Origin: Nitrobacter sp051535215
Lineage (GTDB): Bacteria; Pseudomonadota; Alphaproteobacteria; Rhizobiales; Xanthobacteraceae
Reading direction: 5' to 3'
Assembly (NCBI RefSeq): GCF_051535215.1
Contig: NZ_JBPPLY010000013.1
Coordinates: 21,318-85,317, forward strand
Length of the DNA stretch: 64,000 nt
Made by a program: the position numbers and the translations under genes. The notes beneath the pieces were generated by a model, which worked only from the letters and a program-made list of their open reading frames with translations, had not been told where the DNA came from and searched no databases. Positions 17,601 through 26,100 of this stretch are shown here, piece by piece (position 1 is the stretch's first letter; every line of letters begins with the position of its first letter).

Positions 17601-17732
17601 GTCGTCCTCAACGGGTTGCGCCTCCTCAATCACGGACAGCGCCAGACGGAAGGTGGTCCAACCGGCGGCGCAAAAATTCGGACAGATGAGCGTGGGCATT
17701 CCGTCGTGGCTCGCCCCGCACCTGCGCATTGA
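14673..17732 (+). CDS. P1B-type Zn/Cd/Pb-exporting ATPase with four N-terminal HMA-like modules
   Basis: The 1,019-residue protein is longer than usual ZntA/CadA (about 730). Four tandem HMA-like modules precede the membrane part, each with a G(L/M)DCxxE loop in place of GMxCxxC: residues 21-27, 98-104, 172-178 and 277-283. A short cysteine cluster (C242, C249, C251) sits between modules three and four. The core is complete: TGES (535-538), CPC in the metal-binding helix (639-641), phosphorylation Asp683 in DKTGT, and GDGVNDAP in the hinge. The CPC site and the CadR-like regulator point to Zn(II), Cd(II) or Pb(II) export. AGGAG at 14665-14669 supports the start; the second ATG (14676) is equally possible. 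Confidence 0.92.
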   Translation: MMTADAGTRSTSSSLRFKVDGLDCQNEVRMLRAAVGPVVGGDDKLAFDTKGGIMEVAGQGISSLDVIEQAVATTGMQAKLLPQPDKPTTSAWLFKVEGLDCKNEVAILKREIGPLVGGDDRLAFDTTKGLMTIAIQQRVSIDDLLRGVSKTGMSGALVEDGTDDTLLLRVHGLDCKNEVAALTRELGPLVGEDKLAFDTAQGAMTVAPQSRATLEQIEQAVARTGMRAEPWSSPTPQDSATCDAVGFACSCAVDVQEALSPPLPTNLPGGVIYRIHGMDCADEIAALKREVGPLVGEDKLAFDLLNGRMSIDMTPDATLEARIEKAVSRAGLRAEPWTEGATSEAAQAEERRRRIQSWLTAASGVFAALGFAVHAWLLGGIVAAFEAGEHGAGATPLASIILYTLAVLCAVRYVAPKAWLAARRLRPDMNLLMVIAVVGAISIGAWFEAATVSFFFALALALEAWSLGRARRAVAALMELAPSTARIKLDDGSERDVPAAEVRVGSHIIIRPGDKVPLDGRVAAGESEVNQAPITGESVPVFKSEGDEVFAGTINGEGALDVVTTKAANDTTLAQIIRMVGSAQGRRAPSEQWVEKFARVYTPVVMVLAIAVFLIPPLLLGGGWEIWFYRALVLLVIACPCALVISTPVTIVAALAGAAKQGVLVKGGVHLETPARLKAIAMDKTGTLTEGRPQVVEIVALGNRSEGDVLRLAAALEARSEHPIARAILARATESGIAAQPAEAVQAITGRGMTGRVSGRDVWLGSRRYLDERAISSPAILERAGALSDAGRTIVAVGNDQEVWGLIAVADAVRAEAKEIVAALHRAGVEKVVMLTGDNRATAEAIAKQTGIDEVRAELLPGDKVAAVEDLVRRYGAVAMVGDGVNDAPAMGRANLGIAMGAMGSDAAIETADVALMSDDLSRLPWLVRHSRATLTVIRQNIAFSIAVKLLFTVLTIIGLASLWGAIAADVGASLLVVLNGLRLLNHGQRQTEGGPTGGAKIRTDERGHSVVARPAPAH

Positions 17733-17737
17733 ACCAA

Positions 17738-17768
17738 CAGCGGTCGCCCTGTGTTGGGGCGGCCGCTG
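17738..17768. terminator. Intergenic hairpin, possible attenuator
   Basis: CAGCGGTCGCCC (17738-17749) pairs with GGGCGGCCGCTG (17757-17768) at 11 of 12 positions, loop of 7. It lies 6 bp after the ATPase stop and about 48 bp before lspA. No T-run follows, so full termination is doubtful; it could protect the ATPase mRNA 3' end or reduce lspA expression. Confidence 0.4.
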
Positions 17769-17815
17769 CCGGCAGAGAAATGCCGACCTGAACTCCAATA
17801 GCATGAGGAATTGTC

Positions 17816-18340
17816 GTGGCCGGAAGCTCCCGTAGAGATCGCGCGATATGGGTTGGTGGCGGATTTGCCGCCGCGCTTCTGTTCGACGTCGCAACAAAGT
17901 GGTTGATCCTCAATGTCGTTATGGTCCCGCCGCGCATTATCGAGGTTACGCCCTTTTTCAACCTGTCGCTCAGCTTCAACACTGGCGTCAGCTTCGGCAT
18001 GTTTCAAGATCTTTTTCTCGAGCGTCCGCTGGTGCTGGTCGGGATCAAAGTGGCGATCACGGTCGGTCTTCTCGTTTGGGCAATGCGGACCCACAGGATT
18101 GTTGAGGCCACGGCTCTTGGTTTGATCGCCGGCGGCGCCGCCGGCAACATTGTTGACCGCGTGCGTCAGGGCGCTGTGACCGACTTTCTCGATTTCCATG
18201 CCGCCAATTGGCATTGGCCTGCCTTCAACATGGCGGACGTTGCGATCGGCGTTGGCGTTGTGCTCCTCTTGGCGAGATCGTTTCTTTCGTCCCGACCGGC
18301 ACTCTGTACTCAGGAAGCGTCCAGTAACGGAAAGCGCTGA
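17816..18340 (+). CDS. lspA: Lipoprotein signal peptidase (signal peptidase II)
   Basis: This 174-residue aspartic protease has four membrane segments and removes signal peptides from prolipoproteins. Conserved blocks are FNTGVSFGMF, GGAAGNIVDRVRQGAVTDFLDFH (first catalytic Asp) and WPAFNMADVAI (second catalytic Asp). The GTG start is preferred because GAGGAA lies 5 nt upstream. It is an accessory copy, as often found beside Zn/Cd ATPase and czc genes on metal-resistance islands; the housekeeping copy would be elsewhere. It follows the P1B ATPase and precedes the ccdA-like gene by 2 bp. Confidence 0.93.
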   Translation: MAGSSRRDRAIWVGGGFAAALLFDVATKWLILNVVMVPPRIIEVTPFFNLSLSFNTGVSFGMFQDLFLERPLVLVGIKVAITVGLLVWAMRTHRIVEATALGLIAGGAAGNIVDRVRQGAVTDFLDFHAANWHWPAFNMADVAIGVGVVLLLARSFLSSRPALCTQEASSNGKR

Positions 18341-18342
18341 GG

Positions 18343-19077
18343 ATGGTGGCGCTGGATATATCTCTGCTCGGTCTGGCGACAGCGGCCACTGCTGGCGCTA
18401 TCTCTTTCCTTTCTCCCTGCGTCCTGCCCCTCGTTCCGGGCTACCTGTCCTATGTTGCTGGTGGTGCCGGCACGACTGGCAGCGGCGGTGTGGCATCTCG
18501 GCTTCACATCTTCCGCCCGGCGCTCCTGTTCGTGCTCGGGTTCACGACCATCTTCGTGCTGCTTGGAATCAGCGCGATGGCTCTCGGCGGCGTTCTCCAA
18601 CGCTTCCAGACGGAAACCAACTTGATCGGTGGAGCTTTGATTATCGTCTTCGGATTGGCGATGACCGGGCTCGTCCGCCTCCCGATGTTGATGGCCGACC
18701 ATCGATGGAATGGGCCTCGTCAGGTCAACGGACCGGTCGGTGCCTTCTTGCTGGGCGTCGCTTTTGCCTTCGGGTGGACGCCATGCATTGGCCCGGTGTT
18801 AGGCTCGATCCTTACGGTAACTGCTACTTCGTCGGGCAATGGTGCGATTCTTCTCGGAGCTTACGGTCTCGGACTCGGCGCACCCTTTCTGCTCACGGCC
18901 CTCTTCATGGGAAACGCAGCCGCCGCATTGAAGCGCATGCGCCACCTCGGCGTCGCACTGAATATCGGCGGGGGAGCCGTCATGATCGGTGTCGGCATCC
19001 TGATGATGACCGGCAGATTGCAGGAGATCGCAATCTGGATGCTGACGACGTTTCCGGCGCTGGGAGGGATTGGTTGA
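18343..19077 (+). CDS. CcdA/DsbD-like thiol-disulfide membrane protein
   Basis: The 244-residue protein has six membrane segments and belongs to the CcdA family, which carries electrons from cytoplasmic thioredoxin to the periplasm. Both redox cysteines are present: FLSPCVLPLVPGYLSYVAG in TM1 and GWTPCIGPVLG in TM4, related by the usual internal pseudo-symmetry. It starts 2 bp after lspA and so is co-transcribed. It may keep periplasmic metal-binding cysteines reduced or support cytochrome c assembly; the metal-island location favours the former, by inference. Confidence 0.88.
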   Translation: MVALDISLLGLATAATAGAISFLSPCVLPLVPGYLSYVAGGAGTTGSGGVASRLHIFRPALLFVLGFTTIFVLLGISAMALGGVLQRFQTETNLIGGALIIVFGLAMTGLVRLPMLMADHRWNGPRQVNGPVGAFLLGVAFAFGWTPCIGPVLGSILTVTATSSGNGAILLGAYGLGLGAPFLLTALFMGNAAAALKRMRHLGVALNIGGGAVMIGVGILMMTGRLQEIAIWMLTTFPALGGIG

Positions 19078-19158
19078 TGCGCACACCACCGCATTTGATG
19101 GGCGGCGTGGTCGAATCTCTGCACGTTATCTTACTGCAATTTGATTTTCGAGGAAGCA

Positions 19159-20064
19159 ATGATGGACCATCGCTCAGATGAAATACGTGCGCTCTTATTT
19201 CTGAATCCGCAGAGTCGCAATGGGAGCGGTCGCGCGGCGAATGACGCTGTTCGACAACTTGAGGTCGGCGGGATCACGCTCACGCCAAGCCTGTGCCACA
19301 AACCGGAAGAGATGAGACACGAGATCGCCCGCAGAGCACAAGAAGTCGATTGTGTGATCGTCGGCGGTGGTGACGGAACAATTAACGCGACTCTCGCCGG
19401 CTTGGTGAACACGGGACTGCCGCTTGGCATCTTGCCACTCGGCACGGCAAATGACCTTGCTCGGACACTTTGCATTCCGAATAACCCAGTAGCGGCGGCT
19501 GCAATTATCACCGCAGGCTACAAGCGCCGGATTGACGTCGGCCAAGTCAATGACCAGTTCTTCCTGAACGTTGCGAGCATGGGGCTAGGCGTTGAACTTG
19601 CGCGTAGGATGACTGGTAACCTCAAACGGCATTTGGGGCGGCTTAGCTACCCGCTAGCGGCGGTTAAAACAGCAATCTACATGAGGCCCTTTACGGCTGA
19701 AGTCATTACTACCGACAGCACCATTCAACTTCGAAGCTTGCAGATCGCTGTTGGCAATGGTGTATATTACGGCGGCGGCATGGCCGTCTACGAGGCTGCG
19801 GCAATCGACGACCAATGCTTAGATTTTTACAGTGTTGCGCCGCGACAATTTTGGCAATGGCCGCTCTTACTGGCTGCCTTTCGGCGGGGGCGTAACCGAA
19901 ATTTGGGCGGCATGCGGGCTTTCTGCAGCTCAGGGCCTCTTGAGGTCCGCACGGATCCGCCACTCCCAATCAATACCGATGGTGAAATTACGACCTTCAC
20001 GCCCGCCAGGTTCAAATTGCTGCCGCTCGCATTGACCGTCTTTGCGCCGGCGGCTCGGGCCTGA
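19159..20064 (+). CDS. Diacylglycerol kinase-family lipid kinase (YegS/DgkB-like)
   Basis: The product has about 301 residues. N-terminal LLFLNPQSRNGSGRA is the DAGK nucleotide-contact strand, VDCVIVGGGDGTINATLAGL is the hallmark GGGDGT motif, and LPLGILPLGTANDLARTL is the conserved PxGTxNDxA motif. The C-terminal beta domain carries the substrate site (GVYYGGGM). The ATG at 19159 follows AGGAA; 19162 is also possible. It probably phosphorylates diacylglycerol or a related lipid. The location after lspA and ccdA suggests envelope remodelling under metal stress, which is inference. Confidence 0.88.
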   Translation: MMDHRSDEIRALLFLNPQSRNGSGRAANDAVRQLEVGGITLTPSLCHKPEEMRHEIARRAQEVDCVIVGGGDGTINATLAGLVNTGLPLGILPLGTANDLARTLCIPNNPVAAAAIITAGYKRRIDVGQVNDQFFLNVASMGLGVELARRMTGNLKRHLGRLSYPLAAVKTAIYMRPFTAEVITTDSTIQLRSLQIAVGNGVYYGGGMAVYEAAAIDDQCLDFYSVAPRQFWQWPLLLAAFRRGRNRNLGGMRAFCSSGPLEVRTDPPLPINTDGEITTFTPARFKLLPLALTVFAPAARA

Positions 20065-20151
20065 CACCAACGACGCTGATGTGAAGGGCGGCGCATCGTG
20101 CCCTAAAATCGTGGTAGTGTTGCACCCTGAAACTTGATATTGCAGACCTCG

Positions 20152-20508
20152 ATGAAGCGAACATCTACCCAGAGAGGGACTACACGGGCATCGGCTTTTC
20201 GCCGGGTGCTGACGGCGTTCCTTGCTGCGGTATATCTGGTGGTTGGATTTGCGGGCGAGATTTCGTGCGCGAAGGAAACCCTCGTCTCGACCAGCATAAG
20301 CGCCGCTCTGGACAAGGGCGACGAAGGCTCGAAAAAGGCCCCGACTGTGGTCGAGCATTGTTCCACTTGCGCCCCCATCACAGTGCCCGTGGCCGCGTTG
20401 GTCTACATACCAGCCAGCATGTCCCTGCAAATGTCGTTCTCAAGCGACATTGCTGTTGACCTTGAAGTGCGCCTGCCTGAACCGCCACCCCCCAAACATC
20501 TGATCTGA
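20152..20508 (+). CDS. Small exported protein with HCxxC motif, upstream of czc operon
   Basis: From the ATG at 20152 the product has about 118 residues: a basic N terminus, one hydrophobic segment (VLTAFLAAVYLVVGFAGEISC) that is a signal peptide or anchor, then VVEHCSTCAPITVPVAALVY and a proline-rich end (PEPPPPKHLI). The His-Cys-x-x-Cys is a plausible metal or redox site. Small proteins of this shape often precede rhizobial cation-efflux RND operons. I do not recognise a named family with confidence. It is 62 bp upstream of the outer-membrane factor and likely shares its promoter. Confidence 0.6.
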   Translation: MKRTSTQRGTTRASAFRRVLTAFLAAVYLVVGFAGEISCAKETLVSTSISAALDKGDEGSKKAPTVVEHCSTCAPITVPVAALVYIPASMSLQMSFSSDIAVDLEVRLPEPPPPKHLI

Positions 20509-20570
20509 AGCCTTAGCCGCAGCGCGTAACTCAGTCGCGTTGTAGTCTTTTCGCTATTCAGGTCGGTAAT

Positions 20571-21845
20571 ATGCTTTCGGTTCGAGTGGCCGTGCGCCTG
20601 ACGTGCGCACTGCTCATACTTACAGTTCCCGTCGAGGCTGCCGAACGTTCTTCGCGCACCATCTCGCTGCCTCAGGCATTACAGCGTGCGTTGGCTGCGA
20701 ATCCGCGATTGACCGCGGCCGAGCGTGATATCGGCATCGCGGGCGGCCTCCGCGTTCAAGCCGGTGCGCTTCCCAACCCAGAGGCCTCGTTCGAACTCGA
20801 CAACGCGCTCGGAACGGGGCCGTACAAAGGGGTTCGGTCGGCCGAGACGACCCTGCAACTTAGCCAACTCGTCGAACTGGGTGGCAAGCGGGAAGCACGC
20901 GTGGCGGCCGGCGAGGCCGGCATCGGCATGGCCGTCTGGCAGCGGCGGGCGACGCGACTGGAAGTCCTGTCCGAAACAGCGATTGCCTTCATCATGATTA
21001 TCAGCGCGCAGCGGCGCATCGAGATCTTCGATGAGCAAATAGCGAGCTTCGATCCGCTGATTCCATTGTTGCAAAAACGCGTCCAGGAGGGCGCGTCCTC
21101 GCCTGCTGAAACGCTGCGGGCGCAGGTCGCCGCAGACCTGTTCCGGGTCGAACGGGAACGCGCCAAGACACTGCTGGCTACGGCGCGTCGCGATCTCGCG
21201 GTCCTAATGGGGGATGCCAGCCCGCAGTTCGGCAAAGCCGTGGGACGGCTGGCAAGTACCGGTCTACCGCCGCCGTTCAACGCCGTACTCCAGGCGATCG
21301 ACGCTAATCCGCAATTGGCGCGCTGGACCGCTGTCACTGCGCAGCGCAATGCCGAACTCCTTATCGCCCGACTGAAGGCCATTCCGGACCTACGCATTTC
21401 AGCCGGCTGGCGGCATTACCAGGACACGAACGACAACGCGGTGCGACTTGGCGTTTCGATCCCGCTTCCGGTCTTCGACCAAAACACCGGTAACATCATC
21501 GCGGCACATGAGACGCTCGCGAAGACAGATGCGGAGCGGGCGATCAACAAGCTGGTGCTGCTCAGCATCGCCGGCCGCGCCTACGATACCCTGACTGGTG
21601 CTCTGGCGGAGCTCAAGCTGCTGCGGTCGTCGGTCATTCCCAACGCCCGCAGCGCCGCCGAGACGATCCTCAGCGGCTACTCGCAGGGTCGCTTCACGCT
21701 GCTCGAATTGCTCGACGTTCGGGGATCGCTGCTGCAGGCGCTGCTGCGCGAACAGGAGGCCCAGCAGAATTTCCATATCGCCGTGGCCACAATCGAAGGT
21801 CTCGTCGGCAATCCGTTTTCGCTCACGCATCAGAGTTCGCGATGA
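20571..21845 (+). CDS. czcC: CzcC-like outer-membrane efflux factor (TolC family)
   Basis: The 424-residue protein has a signal peptide (MLSVRVAVRLTCALLILTVPVEA) and two TolC repeats rich in long helices (PQALQRALAANPRLTAAERDI; IPLPVFDQNTGNIIAA in the second). ISLPQALQRALAANPRL is the usual opening of the outer-membrane-factor family. It forms the channel of the tripartite CzcCBA pump, exporting divalent cations from periplasm or cytosol to the outside. Its stop overlaps the start of the next gene by 4 bp, so the operon is tightly coupled. Confidence 0.88.
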   Translation: MLSVRVAVRLTCALLILTVPVEAAERSSRTISLPQALQRALAANPRLTAAERDIGIAGGLRVQAGALPNPEASFELDNALGTGPYKGVRSAETTLQLSQLVELGGKREARVAAGEAGIGMAVWQRRATRLEVLSETAIAFIMIISAQRRIEIFDEQIASFDPLIPLLQKRVQEGASSPAETLRAQVAADLFRVERERAKTLLATARRDLAVLMGDASPQFGKAVGRLASTGLPPPFNAVLQAIDANPQLARWTAVTAQRNAELLIARLKAIPDLRISAGWRHYQDTNDNAVRLGVSIPLPVFDQNTGNIIAAHETLAKTDAERAINKLVLLSIAGRAYDTLTGALAELKLLRSSVIPNARSAAETILSGYSQGRFTLLELLDVRGSLLQALLREQEAQQNFHIAVATIEGLVGNPFSLTHQSSR

Positions 21846-22789
21846 TGAAGGCTATTGTCCGCTACTCCGTGTTCATTCTGGTCTCCGCCGCGCTTGCCTA
21901 CAGCGGCTATCAGATGCTGACGCCCGCAGCGCCGAAACCAACCCCAACCGAAAAGGCCGAAAAGGAAGAGCACGCCGACAGCGTCACGCTGAGCGATGCC
22001 AAGATCGAGACGGCAGGAATCGAGCTTGCGAAAGCATCGTCCGGCGTGCTGCGCGACAGCCTGTTATTGAACGGAATGGTCCAGCCCAACCAGGAATCGC
22101 TGGTGCAGGTCACCCCCCGATTTCCCGGGATCGTTCGCGACGTGCGTAAACGGATCGGCGACGTGGTCCAAAAGGGCGATGTCCTAGCTGTCATCGAGAG
22201 CAATCAGAGTCTGACGCTGTATGAATTGAAGGCGTCGCTCGGCGGTACGGTGATCGATCGACAGACGACCTTGGGCGAGTACGTCTCCGAGCAGAAACCG
22301 GCCTTCGTCGTCGCAGACCTATCGAGCGTGTGGGTGGACTTCTCCGTCTACCGCCGCGACCTGAAGCGGGTCAGCATCGGCGACCAGGTGTTCATCGATC
22401 CCGCCGACGGCGGCCCCGCGATTGAGGCCAAGGTTTCGTATCTGTCGCCGGTCGGCAGCAGCGACACCCAGAGCGCGATTGCCAGAGCTGTGGTGACGAA
22501 TTCGAAACAGCGGTTGCGTCCCGGGTTGTTCATCACGGGCCGGCTGACCCTGTCTGCGAAGCGGGTAAGCGTCGCAGTGAAGTCGTCGGCGCTACAGACC
22601 TGGGAGAATCGCACGGTCGTGTTCGTCCGTAACGGAGGGAAATTCGAAGCGCGGGATGTCGAGGTCGGAGAGCGGGATCCGCAGTTCGTCGAAATCACCT
22701 TCGGTGTGCTGGAAGGCGACGTCTATGCCGCGCAGAACAGTTTCATCATCAAGGCTGAACTGGGGAAAGGATCGGGAGACAATGACTGA
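21842..22789 (+). CDS. czcB: CzcB-like membrane fusion protein
   Basis: The 315-residue periplasmic adaptor has an N-terminal anchor (YSVFILVSAALAYSGYQML), a charged linker (KPTPTEKAEKEEHAD), then barrel-sandwich (GIVRDVRKRIGDVVQKGDVLAVIES) and beta-barrel regions (VWVDFSVYRRDLKRVSIGDQVFI). The helical hairpin between the lipoyl halves is very short, as in several CzcB relatives. It lacks the N-terminal His-rich metal domain of Cupriavidus CzcB. It links CzcA to CzcC. Its last codons overlap the PII-like gene. Confidence 0.88.
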   Translation: MMKAIVRYSVFILVSAALAYSGYQMLTPAAPKPTPTEKAEKEEHADSVTLSDAKIETAGIELAKASSGVLRDSLLLNGMVQPNQESLVQVTPRFPGIVRDVRKRIGDVVQKGDVLAVIESNQSLTLYELKASLGGTVIDRQTTLGEYVSEQKPAFVVADLSSVWVDFSVYRRDLKRVSIGDQVFIDPADGGPAIEAKVSYLSPVGSSDTQSAIARAVVTNSKQRLRPGLFITGRLTLSAKRVSVAVKSSALQTWENRTVVFVRNGGKFEARDVEVGERDPQFVEITFGVLEGDVYAAQNSFIIKAELGKGSGDND

Positions 22790-23147
22790 TGACGCTGCAA
22801 TGACGCTGATCACCGCCCTCATCAGGCCGCACATGGAAGGCCACGTGGTGCGCGCGCTGCATGACTTGCCCGACTTTCCCGGCTTCACTTTCGATGAGGT
22901 CCGAGGGCAAGGCCGCGGCCGCGGGCAAGGCGGGAGCTACGTTTCGGCGGATACCGATCTGACCTATCACCAGTTTCTGGAAATGAAATTGGTCTGTCGG
23001 TCCGAGTTAGCGGATCAGATTTGCGAACGCATCGCGTCGGCTGCCTGGACGGGCAGGAAAGGTGACGGCGTCGTATTCACGACGGCGGTCCATAAATTTG
23101 CACGCATCAGGGAAATCGGCAGACACTCGGAAAAGCACGATGATTGA
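22782..23147 (+). CDS. PII-like regulatory protein inside the czc operon
   Basis: The protein has 121 residues with the ferredoxin-like PII fold pattern: LITALIRPHMEGHVVRALHDLPDFPGFTFDEVRGQGRGRGQ (strand-helix-strand then the glycine-rich T-loop start), LEMKLVCRSELADQICERIASAA, and a C-terminal TGRKGDGVVFTTAVHKFARIR resembling the B-loop TGxxGDGxIF of PII. The uridylylated Tyr of GlnB is not apparent. The start ATG overlaps the czcB stop and the end overlaps czcA, so it is translated with the pump. It probably senses a small ligand or metal and tunes the pump. Confidence 0.75.
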   Translation: MTDDAAMTLITALIRPHMEGHVVRALHDLPDFPGFTFDEVRGQGRGRGQGGSYVSADTDLTYHQFLEMKLVCRSELADQICERIASAAWTGRKGDGVVFTTAVHKFARIREIGRHSEKHDD

Positions 23148-26100
23148 TGGAATTCTTTCGTTTGCCATCCGTCAGCGATGGCTTGTGATGATCGGCGTGC
23201 TGGGCATGGCCGCCTTCGGTGCCTGGAATTTCACGCGGCTTCCGATCGATGCCGTTCCTGATATCACCAATGTCCAGATCCAGATCAATAGCCGGGCGCT
23301 AGGCTACTCGCCGCTGGAAGTCGAACAGCGCATCACGTTTCCGGTCGAGACCGCCATGGGCGGGCTTCCGCATCTCGACAGCACTAGATCGCAGTCGCGA
23401 TATGGCATGAGCCAGGTCACCGTCATCTTCAAGGATGGCACCGACATCTACTTCGCCAGACAGTTGGTCAACGAACGGATCCAGCAGGTCAAGGACCAGC
23501 TTCCGCCCGGGATCGAAACGGCGATGGGGCCGGTCTCGACCGGTCTCGGCGAGATCTATCAGTTCACGGTGGAAGCGAAGCCGGATGCCCGCAAAACGAG
23601 CGGCGAGCCTTACACGCCGAGCGATTTGCGCACGATCGAGGACTGGATCATCAAGCCGCAGTTGCGGAATGTTCCCGGCGTCATCGAGGTGAACACTGTC
23701 GGGGGATTCGAGAAACAATTTCACGTATTGCCGGATCCCGCGCAACTGATGGCCTACAAGCTCAGCTTCCGCGACGTGATGACGGCGCTGGCGTCGAATA
23801 ACGCCAACGTCGGCGCTGGCTACATTGAGCGCAACGGTGAGCAATATCTTGTCCGCACACCCGGGCAGGTCGCAAATATTGAAGAAATCAAGGACATCGT
23901 GATCGGATCGCGAAACGGCGTCCCGGTTCGGGTTTCGGATGTCGCCGACGTCACGGAAGGCAAGGATTTGCGCACCGGCGCAGCCACAGTGAACGGCAAG
24001 GAGGTTGTGCTTGGAACTGCCATGCTGCTGATCGGCGAAAACAGCCGAACGGTGGCGCAGCGCGTGGCGGTCAAGCTCAAGCAAATCGGACGCTCTCTGC
24101 CGGATGGCGTCGTTGCACGAACCGTCTACGATCGAACGCGGTTGGTCGAAGCCACCGTTGCAACCGTCGAGAAAAATCTCGTCGAAGGCGCGCTTCTTGT
24201 AATCGTGATTCTGTTCATGATCCTGGGGAATTTTAGAGCCGCCATTGCGACCGCGTTCGTCATTCCGCTTTCCATGCTCTTCACCATCACCGGCATGGTG
24301 GAAAACAAAGTCAGCGCCAATCTGATGAGTCTCGGAGCCATCGATTTCGGCATCATCATCGATGGTGCTGTCATCATCGTCGAGAACTGTTTGCGCCTGC
24401 TGGCGACAGAACAGCACCGGTTGGGGCGCGTTCTCGACCGCCAGGAACGCTTCGAGACGATCCTGGCGGCATCCCGGGAAGTCATCGGCCCAAGTCTCTT
24501 CGGAACGCTGATCATCGGTGTGGTGTACATCCCGATCCTGACGCTCACCGGTGTCGAGGGGAAGATGTTTACGCCGATGGCTTTGACAGTGCTGATGGCG
24601 CTCACCGGCGCCAGCATCCTCTCTCTGACGTTTGTCCCGGCAGCCGTTGCCCTCCTCGTCACCGGCAAGGTTTCCGAACATGAGAATTTCTTCATGCGTG
24701 GAGCGCGTCGGATCTATACGCCGCTGCTTGCCGCTTCCATCCGCAACAGGTTCGGCGTCGCTGCCATCGCTGCACTGTTGATCGTTGTCTGCGGAATCGC
24801 CGCTTCGCGGATGGGGGGTGAATTCATTCCAAGTCTCGATGAAGGCGATGTGTCCATGGAGGTGGTGCGAATCCCAGGGACGAGCTTGACGCAGTCGGTT
24901 GAGATGCAGGCGATGCTCGAGCGGCGGCTGCTTAAGCTGCCCGAAGTCAAGGAGGTGTTCGCGCGCACCGGCACGGCGGAGGTTGCGACCGACCTGATGC
25001 CGCCGTCAACATCGGACTGCTACGTGATGCTGAAGCCACGGAAGGACTGGCCTAATCCAGAAAAATCGAAGGCGGCTGTGGTTTCGGAAATTCAGCAGGC
25101 CGCCGAAGATGTTCCCGGAAGCGTCTATGGGATTTCGCAGCCGATCCAGCAACGCATGAACGAACTGATATCCGGCGTCAAAAGCGACGTCGGGGTCAAG
25201 ATATTCGGAGACGATCTCGAAATATTGGTCCAGTCTGCGGCACGGGTGCAGGCCGTTTTGCAGACGATTCAGGGAGCAGCGGACGTAAAGACCGAACAGG
25301 CCGCGGGTCTTCCGGTTCTCACGGTCAAGCTCAACCGTCAGGCCTTGTCGCGCTACGGAATCAGCGTCGGTGATGTCCAAAACCTGGTCGAAATCGCCGT
25401 CGGAGGAAAGAGCTCCGGGCTGGTCTTCGAGGGCGACCGCCGCTTCAGCATTGTCGTCAGGCTTCCGGAGCATTTGCGCGCGGATATTCAGGCTATCAGG
25501 TCGTTACCGATACCGCTACCACCCCTTGAGAACCAATCCAAGGCGGTGCCTGCAGTGTGGGGCCACTCGCCACTTGCCCAAATCCGTTACGTGCCGTTGT
25601 CGGAGCTCGCGCAAATCGATCTCGCGCCCGGTCCCAATCAGATCAGTCGCGAAGACGGCAAGCGGCGGATCGTCGTGACCTCGAACGTCAGAGGCCGCGA
25701 CCTCGGGTCGTTCGTCGCGGACGCTCAGCGTCAAGTCGAGCAAAAGGTGAAGCTGCCCGCGGGTTACTGGATTGGCTGGGGCGGCCAATTTGAACAGTTG
25801 GTTTCGGCCACGCAGAGGCTAACGATAGTGGTACCGATCGCGTTGGCGCTGATCTTCCTGTTGCTCTTCATCAGCCTTGGCTCGATGCCCGACGCGCTGC
25901 TGGTGTTCAGCGGCGTACCGCTGGCCCTTACCGGAGGCATCGTGGCCCTCTTGCTCAGAGGCATTCCGCTGTCGATCAGCGCGGGCATCGGCTTTATCGC
26001 TCTATCGGGCGTCGCGGTGCTCAACGGCCTCGTTATCATCACGTTCATAGAGCGCCTCCGCAGGGAGGGACACGCCCTTGTGGATGCGGTCCGCGAGGGC

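Noticed and set aside
23299..24681. Long open frame (460 codons) antisense to czcA
   Set aside because: Same artefact: the sense strand encodes an intact RND pump with all catalytic residues.
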